From: CAZGMC01 sp964526565
GTDB taxonomy: Bacteria > Pseudomonadota > Alphaproteobacteria > DSM-16000 > Inquilinaceae
Direction: 5' to 3'
Length of the DNA stretch: 64,000 bases
NCBI GenBank assembly: GCA_964526565.1
Contig: CAZGMC010000005.1
Span: 18,035 to 82,034, forward strand
Both the position numbers and the translations under genes were made by a program. The stretch's first letter is position 1. Each line of letters begins with the position of its first letter. Below are positions 50,397 through 58,907 of the stretch, one piece after another. Under the pieces are notes generated by a model. It had not been told where the DNA came from, made no database searches, and saw nothing but the letters and a program-made list of their open reading frames with translations.

Positions 50397-51739
50397 AGGT
50401 AGGCCCTCGCGACGTGATACAGGTCCTGCAGGACATGGCCCGGCTTGGCGCCGACCTGGCGCAGGGTCCGCCAGTACAGCGGCAGCAGCTTCTGCTTGCG
50501 CTGGCCGTCGACCCGGAACAGCGCCTCCGAGGTCCGCGCGGCGAGCTCCGGGTAGAGGTTCTGAAGGCGCTCGCCGTTGACGAACTTCGGGGCGTGCCGG
50601 TAGGCGCGGAAGTCGGTCAGGACGTTGCGCTGGTGCAGGACGTCCATGTATTTGAACAGCGCGTAGCGGGTGAAGTCCTGCCGGCGGCAGGCGTCGATGG
50701 CGACTTCGCCGGCGGCCAGCCCCGACTGGATGGCGTAGTTGATGCCCTCAATGTAGATGCCGGTGGCCAGGCAGAAGGCGGCGGCGTCGCCGGCCACCAT
50801 CATGCCGTCGTCGTACAGGTGGTTGGGAATCATGGTCCACCCGGCCTCAGGGATCAGGTGGGCCGAGTACTCGCGCAGCGTGCCGCCGCGGACCAGCGGG
50901 GCAACGGCCGGGTGGGCCTTGAACTGCTCCAGCAGGTCGTAGGGGCGCTTCTTGTGTTCGGCCAGCGACGACAGCTGGCCCAGGACGCCGAGCGACAGGG
51001 AGTTGCGGTTGGTGTAGAGGAAGGCGCCACCGTGGACGTTCTCGGTGACCGCGCCGACATATTCCAGTGCCACGCCCTCGTCGCCGGTAAGCTGGAAACG
51101 CTCGCGGATCACTGCCTCGTCCAGGCCGATCACCTCCTTGACCCCCAGTGACAGCTCGTGGGTGTGCAGCTCGCGCTGCATGCCGGCCTTGCGCGCCAGC
51201 CACGAATTGGCGCCGTCGCAGGCGATGACCACATCGCCGCGCACCTCGCCCTGGTCGCGGCGCACCTTGACGCCGACGACCTTGCCATCCTCGCGCAGCA
51301 CGTCGTCGACGACCGTCGAGGTCAGCAGGAACGCCCCGGCCGCTTCCGCCTGGGCGGCGAACCAGCGGTCGAACTTCGGGCGCAGGATGGTGAAGCCGTT
51401 GTAGGGCGGCTCGGAATAGCCCGGCGCCGCCGACCGGAAGTCGAGCGACACCGAGGTGCTGGGCGACATCAGCACCAGCTCGCGGCGGCAGACATGGCGT
51501 TCGACCGGCGCCTGCTCCCACCAGCCGGGGATCAGCTTTTCCAGGATGGCGCTGCCGTAGAACACGGCGCCGGAGACGTTCTTGGCGCCGGGGTACTCGC
51601 CCCGTTCGATCAGCAGCACCTTGAGCCCGGCCCGGGCGGTGATCAGGGCGGCGGCGCTGCCGGCCGGACCGGCGCCGACGACGATGACGTCGAAATGCTC
51701 GCTGCCATTGCTGGCGGTCATGTCCGTTGCCTTTTCCAT
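50390..51739 (-). CDS. fixC: FixC-type flavoprotein (ETF:quinone oxidoreductase-like)
   Basis: A 449-residue flavoprotein. The FAD motif FDVIVVGAGPAGSAAALITARAGL is at residues 16-39, followed by LLIERGEYPGAKNVSGAVFY, typical of FixC and ETF-QO. The second FAD motif is MMVAGDAAAFCLATGIYIEGINYAIQSG near residue 315. The hydrophobic segment expected to dip into the membrane for quinone contact lies around residue 300. It starts 13 bases after etfA and overlaps fixX. In nitrogen fixation FixABCX delivers electrons to ferredoxin; here, with mycofactocin genes and no nif genes, passing electrons to quinone is more plausible. Confidence 0.93.
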   Translation of the reverse strand: MEKATDMTASNGSEHFDVIVVGAGPAGSAAALITARAGLKVLLIERGEYPGAKNVSGAVFYGSAILEKLIPGWWEQAPVERHVCRRELVLMSPSTSVSLDFRSAAPGYSEPPYNGFTILRPKFDRWFAAQAEAAGAFLLTSTVVDDVLREDGKVVGVKVRRDQGEVRGDVVIACDGANSWLARKAGMQRELHTHELSLGVKEVIGLDEAVIRERFQLTGDEGVALEYVGAVTENVHGGAFLYTNRNSLSLGVLGQLSSLAEHKKRPYDLLEQFKAHPAVAPLVRGGTLREYSAHLIPEAGWTMIPNHLYDDGMMVAGDAAAFCLATGIYIEGINYAIQSGLAAGEVAIDACRRQDFTRYALFKYMDVLHQRNVLTDFRAYRHAPKFVNGERLQNLYPELAARTSEALFRVDGQRKQKLLPLYWRTLRQVGAKPGHVLQDLYHVARAYLW

Positions 51740-51752
51740 CGATCCAGTCCGC

Positions 51753-52844
51753 TCACGAACCGGTGGCGCGCAGCTCGGCCACGGCGGCCTCGCGCACCGC
51801 GGCCGGCGCAGCGTGGGCGGCGGCGGCGGTGCCGGTGCCGGTGCCGGTACCGGTGCCGGTGCCGAGCGCCTCCAGCTTGCGCAGCAGGATCGGCACGATC
51901 TCGTGCAGGTCGCCGACCGCGCCCAGGTCGGCCATCTTCAACAGCGGCGCGGTGGGGTCGCTGTTGACGGCGATGATCACCTCGCTGCCGGTGATGCCGG
52001 CGACGTGCTGGCCGGCGCCGGAGATGCCGAAGGCGATGTACAGCTTCGGCGCGACGATCTTGCCGGTGGTGCCGATGAAGCGGTCGGCCGGCAGCCAGCC
52101 GCGGTCGGCGGCCACGCGTGTGCCGCCCAGGGTCGCCCCCAGCGCCTCGGCCAGCTTCTGCAGGTGCGTCATGGCGTCCGCCCCGCCGACGCCCAGGCCG
52201 CCGGCGACGATCCGTTCGGCCTCGGTCAGGTCGACGGTCTGCGGGTCGGGCGGCAGGGTGCGCAGGGTGCGGTCGCGGAACGTGGCCGGGTCCAGCGCCG
52301 GCCGCACGGTATCGACCTCGGCGCGGCGGGCCGGGCGGGGCACGCCGACGCCGCGCACGCCGGGCACCATCATGAAACCCACCAGGGTGCCGCGCGCCCA
52401 GATCAGGCGCTCGTGCATGCGGCCGTCGTGGCTGAACCGGTAGGCCTCCGGGTAGCCGTCCTCGATCACCTTGGCCCGCGAGCAGTTGGTCGCCAGCGGC
52501 ATCCGCCAGCGCACCGACAGGCGCGGCAGCCAGGCACGGCCGTAGCCGCTGTCGGGCGCGATGATCAGCGCCGGCCTGGCGGCGCGCAGCACCGGCTCCA
52601 GCGCCGCCAGCCAGCCGTCGCCGCTGAACTGCGCCAGCGCCTGGTGCTCGACGACGGTCACCCGGTCGGCGCCGTGGGCGCCCAGATCCTGGGCCAGGCC
52701 GGCCACGCCGGCGCCGGGCAGGATCACGTGCACGCGGCCGCCGCGGCCGGTCACAATGTCACGGGCTTCCTCGACGCACTCCAGCGTCGGCGGCGTCAGC
52801 AGGCCGTGGTCGGTCTCGGCAACGACAAGTACGGGTCCGGTCAT
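51753..52844 (-). CDS. Electron transfer flavoprotein alpha subunit (mycofactocin-associated)
   Basis: A 363-residue EtfA/FixB-type protein. The C-terminal FAD domain has the signature PKLYIAFGISGAGQHVAGI near residue 285, with IIAVNSDPTAPLLKMADLGAVGDLHEIVPIL. The N-terminal domain begins PVLVVAETDHGLLTPPTLECVEEARDI. Near residues 325-340 a Gly-Thr dipeptide run, encoded by six GGTGCC-like units (51828-51863), extends the C-terminus before an Ala-rich tail. ATG 52844 overlaps the preceding OYE2 stop by one base (TGATG). It pairs with EtfB at 49166-50035. Confidence 0.92.
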   Translation of the reverse strand: MTGPVLVVAETDHGLLTPPTLECVEEARDIVTGRGGRVHVILPGAGVAGLAQDLGAHGADRVTVVEHQALAQFSGDGWLAALEPVLRAARPALIIAPDSGYGRAWLPRLSVRWRMPLATNCSRAKVIEDGYPEAYRFSHDGRMHERLIWARGTLVGFMMVPGVRGVGVPRPARRAEVDTVRPALDPATFRDRTLRTLPPDPQTVDLTEAERIVAGGLGVGGADAMTHLQKLAEALGATLGGTRVAADRGWLPADRFIGTTGKIVAPKLYIAFGISGAGQHVAGITGSEVIIAVNSDPTAPLLKMADLGAVGDLHEIVPILLRKLEALGTGTGTGTGTGTAAAAHAAPAAVREAAVAELRATGS

Positions 52845-54802
52845 CAGACTGCCCTCCCCGCTCTTTCGCCTTCGATGATGGCGGCATGGGCGCGGCGCGG
52901 CGCCACGCAGTCGCCGATGCGGTGCAGCTCGGGCACGTGGCCCTGCAGCGCGTCGTACAGGCCGTGATCGGCGCGGCGGTGGACCGCCAGCACGACCGTG
53001 TCGGCCTTCGGGAAATTCACCATCTGGCCGCTGTAGTTGTGCAGGGCCGTGACCACGCCGTCCTGGATGGACAGCACCGAGTGGTTCGGCGTGCAGGTGA
53101 TGCCCAGGCGGCGCGCCTGGCGGTACCAGTTCTCCAGGTCCAGGGTGATGCCCAGGTCCTGGCCGACATAGAGCGTCGGCGTCACCACCTCGACCGCGCA
53201 GCCCTGCTCGGCCATGTACTCGGCGGTGCTGGTCGCCTCGTGGAAGCCCAGCCGGTCGATCACGATGACGCGCCGGCCGGGCGTCACGGTGCGCGACAGG
53301 ATGTCGGTCACGTCGGCGACCTCCGGCCCGTCGCCGCCGGGGATGGCGGTGCGGTCGGGTGCCGAGCCGGTGGCGACGATCACCGCATCGGGGCCTTCGG
53401 CCTGGACGCTCTCGACGGTCGCCGCGGTGCCGGTGCGCACCTCGACGTCGGCCTGGCCGATCTCGTGCAGCAGGTTGCGCACGATGTCGCCGAACTCGGC
53501 CCGGGTCGTCACCCGCGCCGCCCAGACCACCTGGCCGCCCAGGCGCTCCTCCTTCTCCATCAGGGTGACCTTGTGGCCGCGGCGGGCGGCGACGGCGGCG
53601 GCCTTCAGTCCGGCCGGCCCGCCACCGACGACCACCACCCGCTTCTTCGGGGAGACCGGGCGCAGCGTGCCGATGCCGTGCGTCTTCTCGTGCCCGGTGC
53701 CCGGTGTCTCGATGCAGCCGAGCCAGCGGTTCAGGCCCATGCGGCCGACGCATTCCTGGTTGCAGGACAGGCACAGGCGGATGTCGTCGGCGCGGTTCTC
53801 GCGAGCCTTGCGGGCGAATTCGGGGTCGGCGATCTGGGCGCGGACGACGCCGACCAGGTCGGCATGGCCTTCCGCCAGCAGGCGTTCCGCCTGGATCGGG
53901 TCCTTGACCCGGCCGACGCCGATCACCGGCAGCCGCACCGCCTTGCGGATCGCCGACGGAATGAACATCGCGTAGTTCGGCGGGATCCGCATCGACGCCT
54001 CGATCATGTACAGCGTCTGGGTGGCGGTGCCGATGCTGGTGTTGATGCAGTCGATCAGCCCGTCGTCCTCAAGGATCCGCGCCAGCGCCACCGCCTCGTC
54101 GATGGTGATGCCGTCGCGGATCAACTCGTCGCCGCACAGGCGCACGCTCAGCACGTAGTCGCGGCCGACCGCCAGGCGGATGGCGGCGATGATCTCGCGC
54201 AGCAGCCGCGCCCGGTTGTCCAGGCTGCCGCCGTATTCGTCGGTGCGGCGGTTGGTGTTGCGCGACAGGAACTGGCGGACGATGGAGGAGTGCGAGCACT
54301 GCAGCTCGATCCCGTCGAAGCCGCCCTGCTTGGTGTAGCCGGCGACGGTGGCGTAGCCCTCGATGACCTGCTGGATGTCCTCGCGCTCGACCGCCTTGGG
54401 CACCTCGCGGAACAGCGGGTCGGCGACAGGCGACGGGGCCCAGGCCGGCAGCCGGGTGAACATGCCGCTGGCCTGGCCGCCATTGTGGTTGATCTGGGCC
54501 AGGATCGGCACGCCCTCGGCATGCACCGCGTCGGTGATGCGGCGATAGCCGGGGATGACCCCTGGGTTGAATGCGTGGATCAGCTTTTCGTAAGGGTGGT
54601 CGGTGGGGTGGGTCGAGTGCTCCTCGGTGATGATCAGGCCGGTGCCACCCCGCGCCCGCTCCCGGTAGTAATGGGCGTGGCGGTCGGTCGGCATGAAGTC
54701 CTCGGCGTAGTTGGTCAGGTGCGCCGAGAAGACGATGCGGTTCTTGACGGTGATGGTGCCGATCTTGAGCGGCGTGAACAGCAGTCGTGTCTGGACGGCC
54801 AT
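52844..54802 (-). CDS. Mycofactocin-associated FadH/OYE-family oxidoreductase 2
   Basis: A 652-residue flavoprotein like 2,4-dienoyl-CoA reductase and trimethylamine dehydrogenase. The N-terminal TIM barrel (residues 1-360) binds FMN; LAQINHNGGQASGMFTRLPAWAPSPV and GFDGIELQCSHSSIVRQFLSRNTNRRTDEYGGSLDNRARLL are conserved. The [4Fe-4S] site is CLSCNQECVGRMGLNRWLGC near residue 345. Next come a FAD domain with VVVVGGGPAGLKAAAVAARRGH and an NAD-like domain to residue 640. Such enzymes pass electrons from FMN through the cluster, here probably to the ETF encoded next. The gene starts two bases after OYE1 and overlaps etfA. The substrate is unknown. Confidence 0.93.
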   Translation of the reverse strand: MAVQTRLLFTPLKIGTITVKNRIVFSAHLTNYAEDFMPTDRHAHYYRERARGGTGLIITEEHSTHPTDHPYEKLIHAFNPGVIPGYRRITDAVHAEGVPILAQINHNGGQASGMFTRLPAWAPSPVADPLFREVPKAVEREDIQQVIEGYATVAGYTKQGGFDGIELQCSHSSIVRQFLSRNTNRRTDEYGGSLDNRARLLREIIAAIRLAVGRDYVLSVRLCGDELIRDGITIDEAVALARILEDDGLIDCINTSIGTATQTLYMIEASMRIPPNYAMFIPSAIRKAVRLPVIGVGRVKDPIQAERLLAEGHADLVGVVRAQIADPEFARKARENRADDIRLCLSCNQECVGRMGLNRWLGCIETPGTGHEKTHGIGTLRPVSPKKRVVVVGGGPAGLKAAAVAARRGHKVTLMEKEERLGGQVVWAARVTTRAEFGDIVRNLLHEIGQADVEVRTGTAATVESVQAEGPDAVIVATGSAPDRTAIPGGDGPEVADVTDILSRTVTPGRRVIVIDRLGFHEATSTAEYMAEQGCAVEVVTPTLYVGQDLGITLDLENWYRQARRLGITCTPNHSVLSIQDGVVTALHNYSGQMVNFPKADTVVLAVHRRADHGLYDALQGHVPELHRIGDCVAPRRAHAAIIEGERAGRAV

Positions 54803-54804
54803 GG

Positions 54805-56814
54805 CTACACCTCCCGTCCGGCACGATAGCCTTCGAGGATCGCCTGACTCATCGTGCGCGGCGCCACGGCGTCCCCGGCGCGGAACACGCGCTGGCCGGA
54901 CTCCTTCAGGGTGAAGTACAGGTCCTCGTCGGGGACCTCGTGGGCCACGGCGACGATCAGGTCGGCCGCCTCGACGGGCACGGGCGTGCGGTCGAAATGG
55001 TCGAGGGCCGTCAGCGTCCCGTCGCTCGTTCGCTCGACGTCGACCTGGGGTCGCAGGACGATGCCCTTGGCGGCGGCCCGCTGGTTCCACGGGGTCAGCT
55101 CCATGGTGGCGGTCAGACGCTGGCCGGCGAACATGTCGCCGGTGACCACCTCGACCTGCCAGCCGCGGTCCGCCAGCCACTCGGCCACGCCCATGCCGAC
55201 CTGGTCGCCGACGGCGTCCAGCACGACGGCCCGACTCGGGGCCTGCCCCGGGGCCCGCCCCGGGGCCCGACCGGGTTCGTCGGGCACCTCGCCGCGCATC
55301 ACCTGCCGCGGAGTCAGCACGCCGGAGCCGCCATTGGCCGCGGCGGGGTCGTGGTCCGGGCGGCCGCCCACGGCGACGACGATGGCTTCCGGCGCCTCCT
55401 TGCGCACCAGCGCCGGGGTCACCTCGACACCGGTCCGGATCGGCACCTGCAGCTTGCGCACCTGGCTTTCCAGCCAGTCGACCGCCAGGGCCAGCCGGTC
55501 GCGCCCCGGCGCCGCCGCCGCCAGTCCGACGGCACCGCCGATGTGGTCGTTGCGCTCGAACACCGTCACGCTGTGGCCGCGCAGGGCGGCGACCCGCGCC
55601 GCCTCCAGGCCCGCCGGGCCGGCGCCGACCACCATCACCCGGTGCCGCACCGGCGTGCGGGTCAGCGGCGCGAACTCGGGCGTACCCTCGTAGCCGGCGG
55701 CGGGATTGACGCTGCAGCTCAGCCGCGGGTTCTGGACCTGGTTGACGACGCAGAGCTGGTTGCACAGGGTGCAGGGCCGTACGTCGTCGGCCGCGCCGTT
55801 GCGGACCTTGCTCGGCAGGGCCGGGTCGGCGATCAGGGCGCGGGTCATCTCCACCGCGTCAGCCTGGCACTGGGCCAGGATGGCGGCTGCCATGTCGGGA
55901 TCGACGATGCTGCCCTGGGCGAACACCGGGATCGATACCGCCTGCCGGATTCCCGCGGCCAGGGGCACCGCGAAGCCCGGCGGCATGTACAGGCCGGGGC
56001 GGGTCAGGTGGCTGCTGTAGATGCTGCCGCTGGTGACGGCGATGAAATCGATGCCGCCGTCCGCGGCCAGCAGGCGCGCGACCCCGGTGGCGTCCTCGGG
56101 CTTGAGGCCGGCCCAGGGTGCATGCTCGTCGCCCGCCAGACGCAGGCCGACGATCGTCTCCGCACCGGCCGCCGCGCGCACCGCACGGATGACCTCGCGG
56201 GCAAAGCGCAGGCGGTTGTCCAGGTCGCCGCCGTACCGGTCGCCGCGCTGGTTGGTCAGTGGCGACAGGAACTGGCGGATCAGGCTGCTCTGGCCGGCGT
56301 TGATCTCGACCCCGTCCAGGCCGCCGTCCACGGCCAGCCGTGCCGACCGGGCGAAGCCCTCGACCACGGCGGCGATGTCCGCCGCTTCCATCTGTTTGGG
56401 CATCTCGCGGCTGCTGACCTCGGGCACCGGCGATGGCGCCCACAGCGGCAGTTGCGAGTGATGGCTGCTGCCCTGCAGGCCGCTGTGGGTCAGGTGGGCC
56501 AGCACCAGGGCGCCGTGGCGGTGGACCGTGTCGGCCATCAACCGGTAGCCGTCGACGACCCGCTCGTCATAACCGCGGATGACGTACTCGCAGGGCCAGT
56601 CCGAGGGGTGGACGACGCTGCCCTCCAGGACGATCGTCCCGACCCCGCCGGCGGCACGCGCCCCGTAGTAGGCGGCGTGGCGCTTCTCGAAGCGGTGGTG
56701 GGTGGCGAAATTGGTCTGGTGCGAAGCGAAGACGAACCGGTTCGGCGCCGTCCTGCTGCCCAGCGGCAGGGGCTCGAACAGGGTCCCATAATCGGTGTGC
56801 GTGGGTTCGATCAT
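54805..56814 (-). CDS. Mycofactocin-associated FadH/OYE-family oxidoreductase 1
   Basis: A 669-residue paralogue of the next gene with the same layout: an FMN barrel (LAHLTHSGLQGSSHHSQLPLWAPSPV; GVEINAGQSSLIRQFLSPLTNQRGDRYGGDLDNRL), a [4Fe-4S] site CTLCNQLCVVNQVQNPRLSC near residue 340, and a FAD domain MVVGAGPAGLEAARVAALRGH near residue 380. A Pro-Gly-Arg-Ala repeat (GRAPGRAPGQAP) lies near residue 515. Its active-site residues differ from OYE2 (THSG versus NHNG), so the two probably serve different substrates. It follows mftC after 12 bases and is read through to OYE2. Confidence 0.92.
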   Translation of the reverse strand: MIEPTHTDYGTLFEPLPLGSRTAPNRFVFASHQTNFATHHRFEKRHAAYYGARAAGGVGTIVLEGSVVHPSDWPCEYVIRGYDERVVDGYRLMADTVHRHGALVLAHLTHSGLQGSSHHSQLPLWAPSPVPEVSSREMPKQMEAADIAAVVEGFARSARLAVDGGLDGVEINAGQSSLIRQFLSPLTNQRGDRYGGDLDNRLRFAREVIRAVRAAAGAETIVGLRLAGDEHAPWAGLKPEDATGVARLLAADGGIDFIAVTSGSIYSSHLTRPGLYMPPGFAVPLAAGIRQAVSIPVFAQGSIVDPDMAAAILAQCQADAVEMTRALIADPALPSKVRNGAADDVRPCTLCNQLCVVNQVQNPRLSCSVNPAAGYEGTPEFAPLTRTPVRHRVMVVGAGPAGLEAARVAALRGHSVTVFERNDHIGGAVGLAAAAPGRDRLALAVDWLESQVRKLQVPIRTGVEVTPALVRKEAPEAIVVAVGGRPDHDPAAANGGSGVLTPRQVMRGEVPDEPGRAPGRAPGQAPSRAVVLDAVGDQVGMGVAEWLADRGWQVEVVTGDMFAGQRLTATMELTPWNQRAAAKGIVLRPQVDVERTSDGTLTALDHFDRTPVPVEAADLIVAVAHEVPDEDLYFTLKESGQRVFRAGDAVAPRTMSQAILEGYRAGREV

Positions 56815-56826
56815 CGTGTTACCGCC

Positions 56827-57858
56827 CTATGCGGGGACCTTGTCCGGGATGGCAGCCTCGAACACGCAGTCGGGATCGGGGGCATCGAGGGATCGCCCGG
56901 TGAAGTGCTTCACGGCGATGCAGCCGCCGTGGCACAGGCTGTAGGCGTTGCAACTCTGGCAGCTGCCGCCGACCTGCCAGTCGCGCAGGTGGGCGAACAG
57001 CGGCGCGGTGCGCCACACGCTGGTGAAACCGCCCTCGTGGCGGACATTGCCGGCAGAGAAGTCCGGCGCCAGCAGGAACGGGCACGCATACACCTCGCCC
57101 ACCGGATCGACGCAGCAGACGATCCGCCCGGCGCCGCACATGTTCAGCCCCTCGACCGGCTGACCATAGGCGGACAGGTGGAAGAAGCTGTCGCCCGTCA
57201 GCACGTCCGGGTGGCCGAGCAGCCACTCGTAGAGGCCGCGGTTCTGGGTGGAGGTGGGGCGCAGGTCGTCCCACACCTCGCCGCCGCGGCCCGTCGGGCG
57301 CAGGCGCGTCAGCCGCAGCTCGGCACCATGGCTGTTGGCCAGGCCGTAGAGGTCGTCGATCTCGGCGAAGTTGTGGCGGGTGACGGTGGCGTTGATCTTG
57401 AAGCGGACCGCGCGCGTGGCGAGGCGCGTCATGGCGCGGCGCGCGCGGGCGTATGAGCCGCGGCCGCGGACCGGGTCGTTGGTGACGGCACTGGCGCCGT
57501 CGACGCTGATCTGCACGTCCAGATAGTCGCGCGACGCGATCCAGTCGGCAGCGCGGTCGTCGATCAGCGTGCCGTTGGTGCTGAACTTGACGCCGATGCC
57601 GCGGTCCAGCGCGTGGTCCATCAGCGCGAAGAAGTCGGGCCGGCTCATCGGCTCGCCGCCGCCGACATTGATGTAGAACACCTTCATTGCGGCCCATTCG
57701 TCGATCAGGCGGCGGGCCTCGTCGGTGCTCAGCTCGTCGGGCCGGCGCCGGCCGGAGGACGACAGGCAGTGAACGCAGCGCAGGTTGCAGCCATAGGTGA
57801 TCTCCCAGGTCAGGCAGATCGGCGCGTCCAGGCCGTGGCGAAAGATATCGTAGGTCAT
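56827..57858 (-). CDS. mftC: Mycofactocin radical SAM maturase MftC
   Basis: A 343-residue radical SAM/SPASM enzyme that oxidatively decarboxylates the C-terminal Tyr of MftA and then forms a Val-Tyr cross-link. ATG 57858 is the start, overlapping the methyltransferase stop (ATGA). The radical SAM motif CNLRCVHC is at residues about 24-31, with the GGGEPMS loop near residue 66. The C-terminal SPASM region has numerous cysteines (NMCGAGRIVCCVDPVGEVYACPF; SCQSCNAYSLCHGGC; DPDC) for two extra [4Fe-4S] clusters. The opening PICLTWEITYGCNLRC is typical of MftC. All catalytic elements look intact. Confidence 0.95.
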   Translation of the reverse strand: MTYDIFRHGLDAPICLTWEITYGCNLRCVHCLSSSGRRRPDELSTDEARRLIDEWAAMKVFYINVGGGEPMSRPDFFALMDHALDRGIGVKFSTNGTLIDDRAADWIASRDYLDVQISVDGASAVTNDPVRGRGSYARARRAMTRLATRAVRFKINATVTRHNFAEIDDLYGLANSHGAELRLTRLRPTGRGGEVWDDLRPTSTQNRGLYEWLLGHPDVLTGDSFFHLSAYGQPVEGLNMCGAGRIVCCVDPVGEVYACPFLLAPDFSAGNVRHEGGFTSVWRTAPLFAHLRDWQVGGSCQSCNAYSLCHGGCIAVKHFTGRSLDAPDPDCVFEAAIPDKVPA

Positions 57859-58907
57859 GTGCGGTCCTCTGCGGCAACGCGATGGTCGCGGTCGCGGTCG
57901 CGGTCGATCACCAGCCACACGCCGTGATCCTCGAAACAGTGGCACGTTCCGCCGGTGCGGTGGCCCAACGCGCCCAGGCTGTCCCGGTCGAAGACCTGGC
58001 GGTGGCCGAAGCGGGGGTCGGGCACCTGTTCCCGCGGCACGGTGACGATCAGCCGCCGCCGCGCCAGCGCCCACAGGGCGTCGAGCGCCGCCGTGGTCTC
58101 GGCGGGCTCCAGGTGCTCGAGCAGGTGGATGGCGGTCACCACGTCACAGGACGCGTCCGGCAGGGCCAGTGCGTCCGCCACGTCGGTGGCCAGGATGTCG
58201 GCCAGCACGAAGCGCACGCCGGTCAGCCTACGCTGCCGGGCATAGTCCTCGGCCAGCGAGACCAGCGCCGGGTTCAGGTCGCAGGCGACGATGCGGCGCG
58301 GCCGGCGGTCGGCGAACACGTCGGCCCAGGCGCCCGAGGCCAGCAGCAGCGGCAGGAACCCGAAGCAGGTCGCCACGTCCAGCAGCGTCGCCGGCGCGAC
58401 TTCCGCAGTCAGGCCGGCGACGCGGCGATAGATCGCGGCGAAGTCGCCGATGAAGTCCTGCAGCGTCGGCCCGCCCGCGGCCGTGCCGTTGCCGCCCCGG
58501 TCGGGGCGGACCAGCGCGGCCAGCGTGTTGTCGTAGAACAGGTGCCAGGCGCGGCGCTCGTTGCCGTCCATGGAGCGGACGATGTCGCCGACGAAGTGCT
58601 CGAACACCTCCTGCTCGCTGGCGGTGTAGCCGTCGCCGGCACCGGCCCGCGGCGCGCCGGCCAGCAGCGGCACCAGCTCGTCGGCAACATGGCGGCCGAT
58701 ATTGTTGTCGATCTCGGCCGGCGTGAAGTCGTGGACGACGACGATGTCGTCCGGACTGAGCGCGCCGATGCCGGGCGGGCGGTCCGGATCGAGGTGGTAG
58801 ACCGTGAACCGCGGGCTGCGCGCGACCGGCTCGACGCGGTCCGAAAGGCAGTCCGCCAGCAGGGCGTGACGTCGGCGCGACAGGGTGATCGGGGTCATGG
58901 GCGTCAC
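57855..58907 (-). CDS. SAM-dependent methyltransferase, probable MftM-like
   Basis: A 350-residue methyltransferase. The SAM-binding core is PATLLDVATCFGFLPLLLASG near residue 170, with RRIVACDLNPALVSLAEDYARQRRL and CDVVTAIHLLEHLEP. A 160-residue N-terminal domain (VVVHDFTPAEIDNNIGRHVADELVPLL) is unusual for the fold. The C-terminus carries DRDRDRDH, encoded by GGTCGC repeats. In mycobacteria MftM methylates the glucose chain of mycofactocin and is not encoded beside the main cluster. Here the methyltransferase overlaps mftC and the VWA gene (GTGA and ATGA), which makes an MftM role likely, though this rests on context. GTG 58907 is the start; ATG 58898 is possible. Confidence 0.8.
   Translation of the reverse strand: MTPMTPITLSRRRHALLADCLSDRVEPVARSPRFTVYHLDPDRPPGIGALSPDDIVVVHDFTPAEIDNNIGRHVADELVPLLAGAPRAGAGDGYTASEQEVFEHFVGDIVRSMDGNERRAWHLFYDNTLAALVRPDRGGNGTAAGGPTLQDFIGDFAAIYRRVAGLTAEVAPATLLDVATCFGFLPLLLASGAWADVFADRRPRRIVACDLNPALVSLAEDYARQRRLTGVRFVLADILATDVADALALPDASCDVVTAIHLLEHLEPAETTAALDALWALARRRLIVTVPREQVPDPRFGHRQVFDRDSLGALGHRTGGTCHCFEDHGVWLVIDRDRDRDHRVAAEDRT

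Noticed and set aside
49166..52844. ETF/FixCX set considered as a nitrogen-fixation fixABCX operon
   Set aside because: Gene order is etfA-fixC-fixX-etfB, no nif genes are present, and all four are embedded in the mycofactocin chain.
52844..56814. OYE-like enzymes considered as MftD
   Set aside because: MftD belongs to the lactate-oxidase-type FMN family of about 390 residues; these are 650-residue proteins with 4Fe-4S and FAD domains of the dienoyl-CoA reductase type.
54787..57456. Long plus-strand frame antisense to the OYE1 and mftC genes
   Set aside because: The minus-strand frames match full-length OYE-like and MftC proteins; this one is a shadow.
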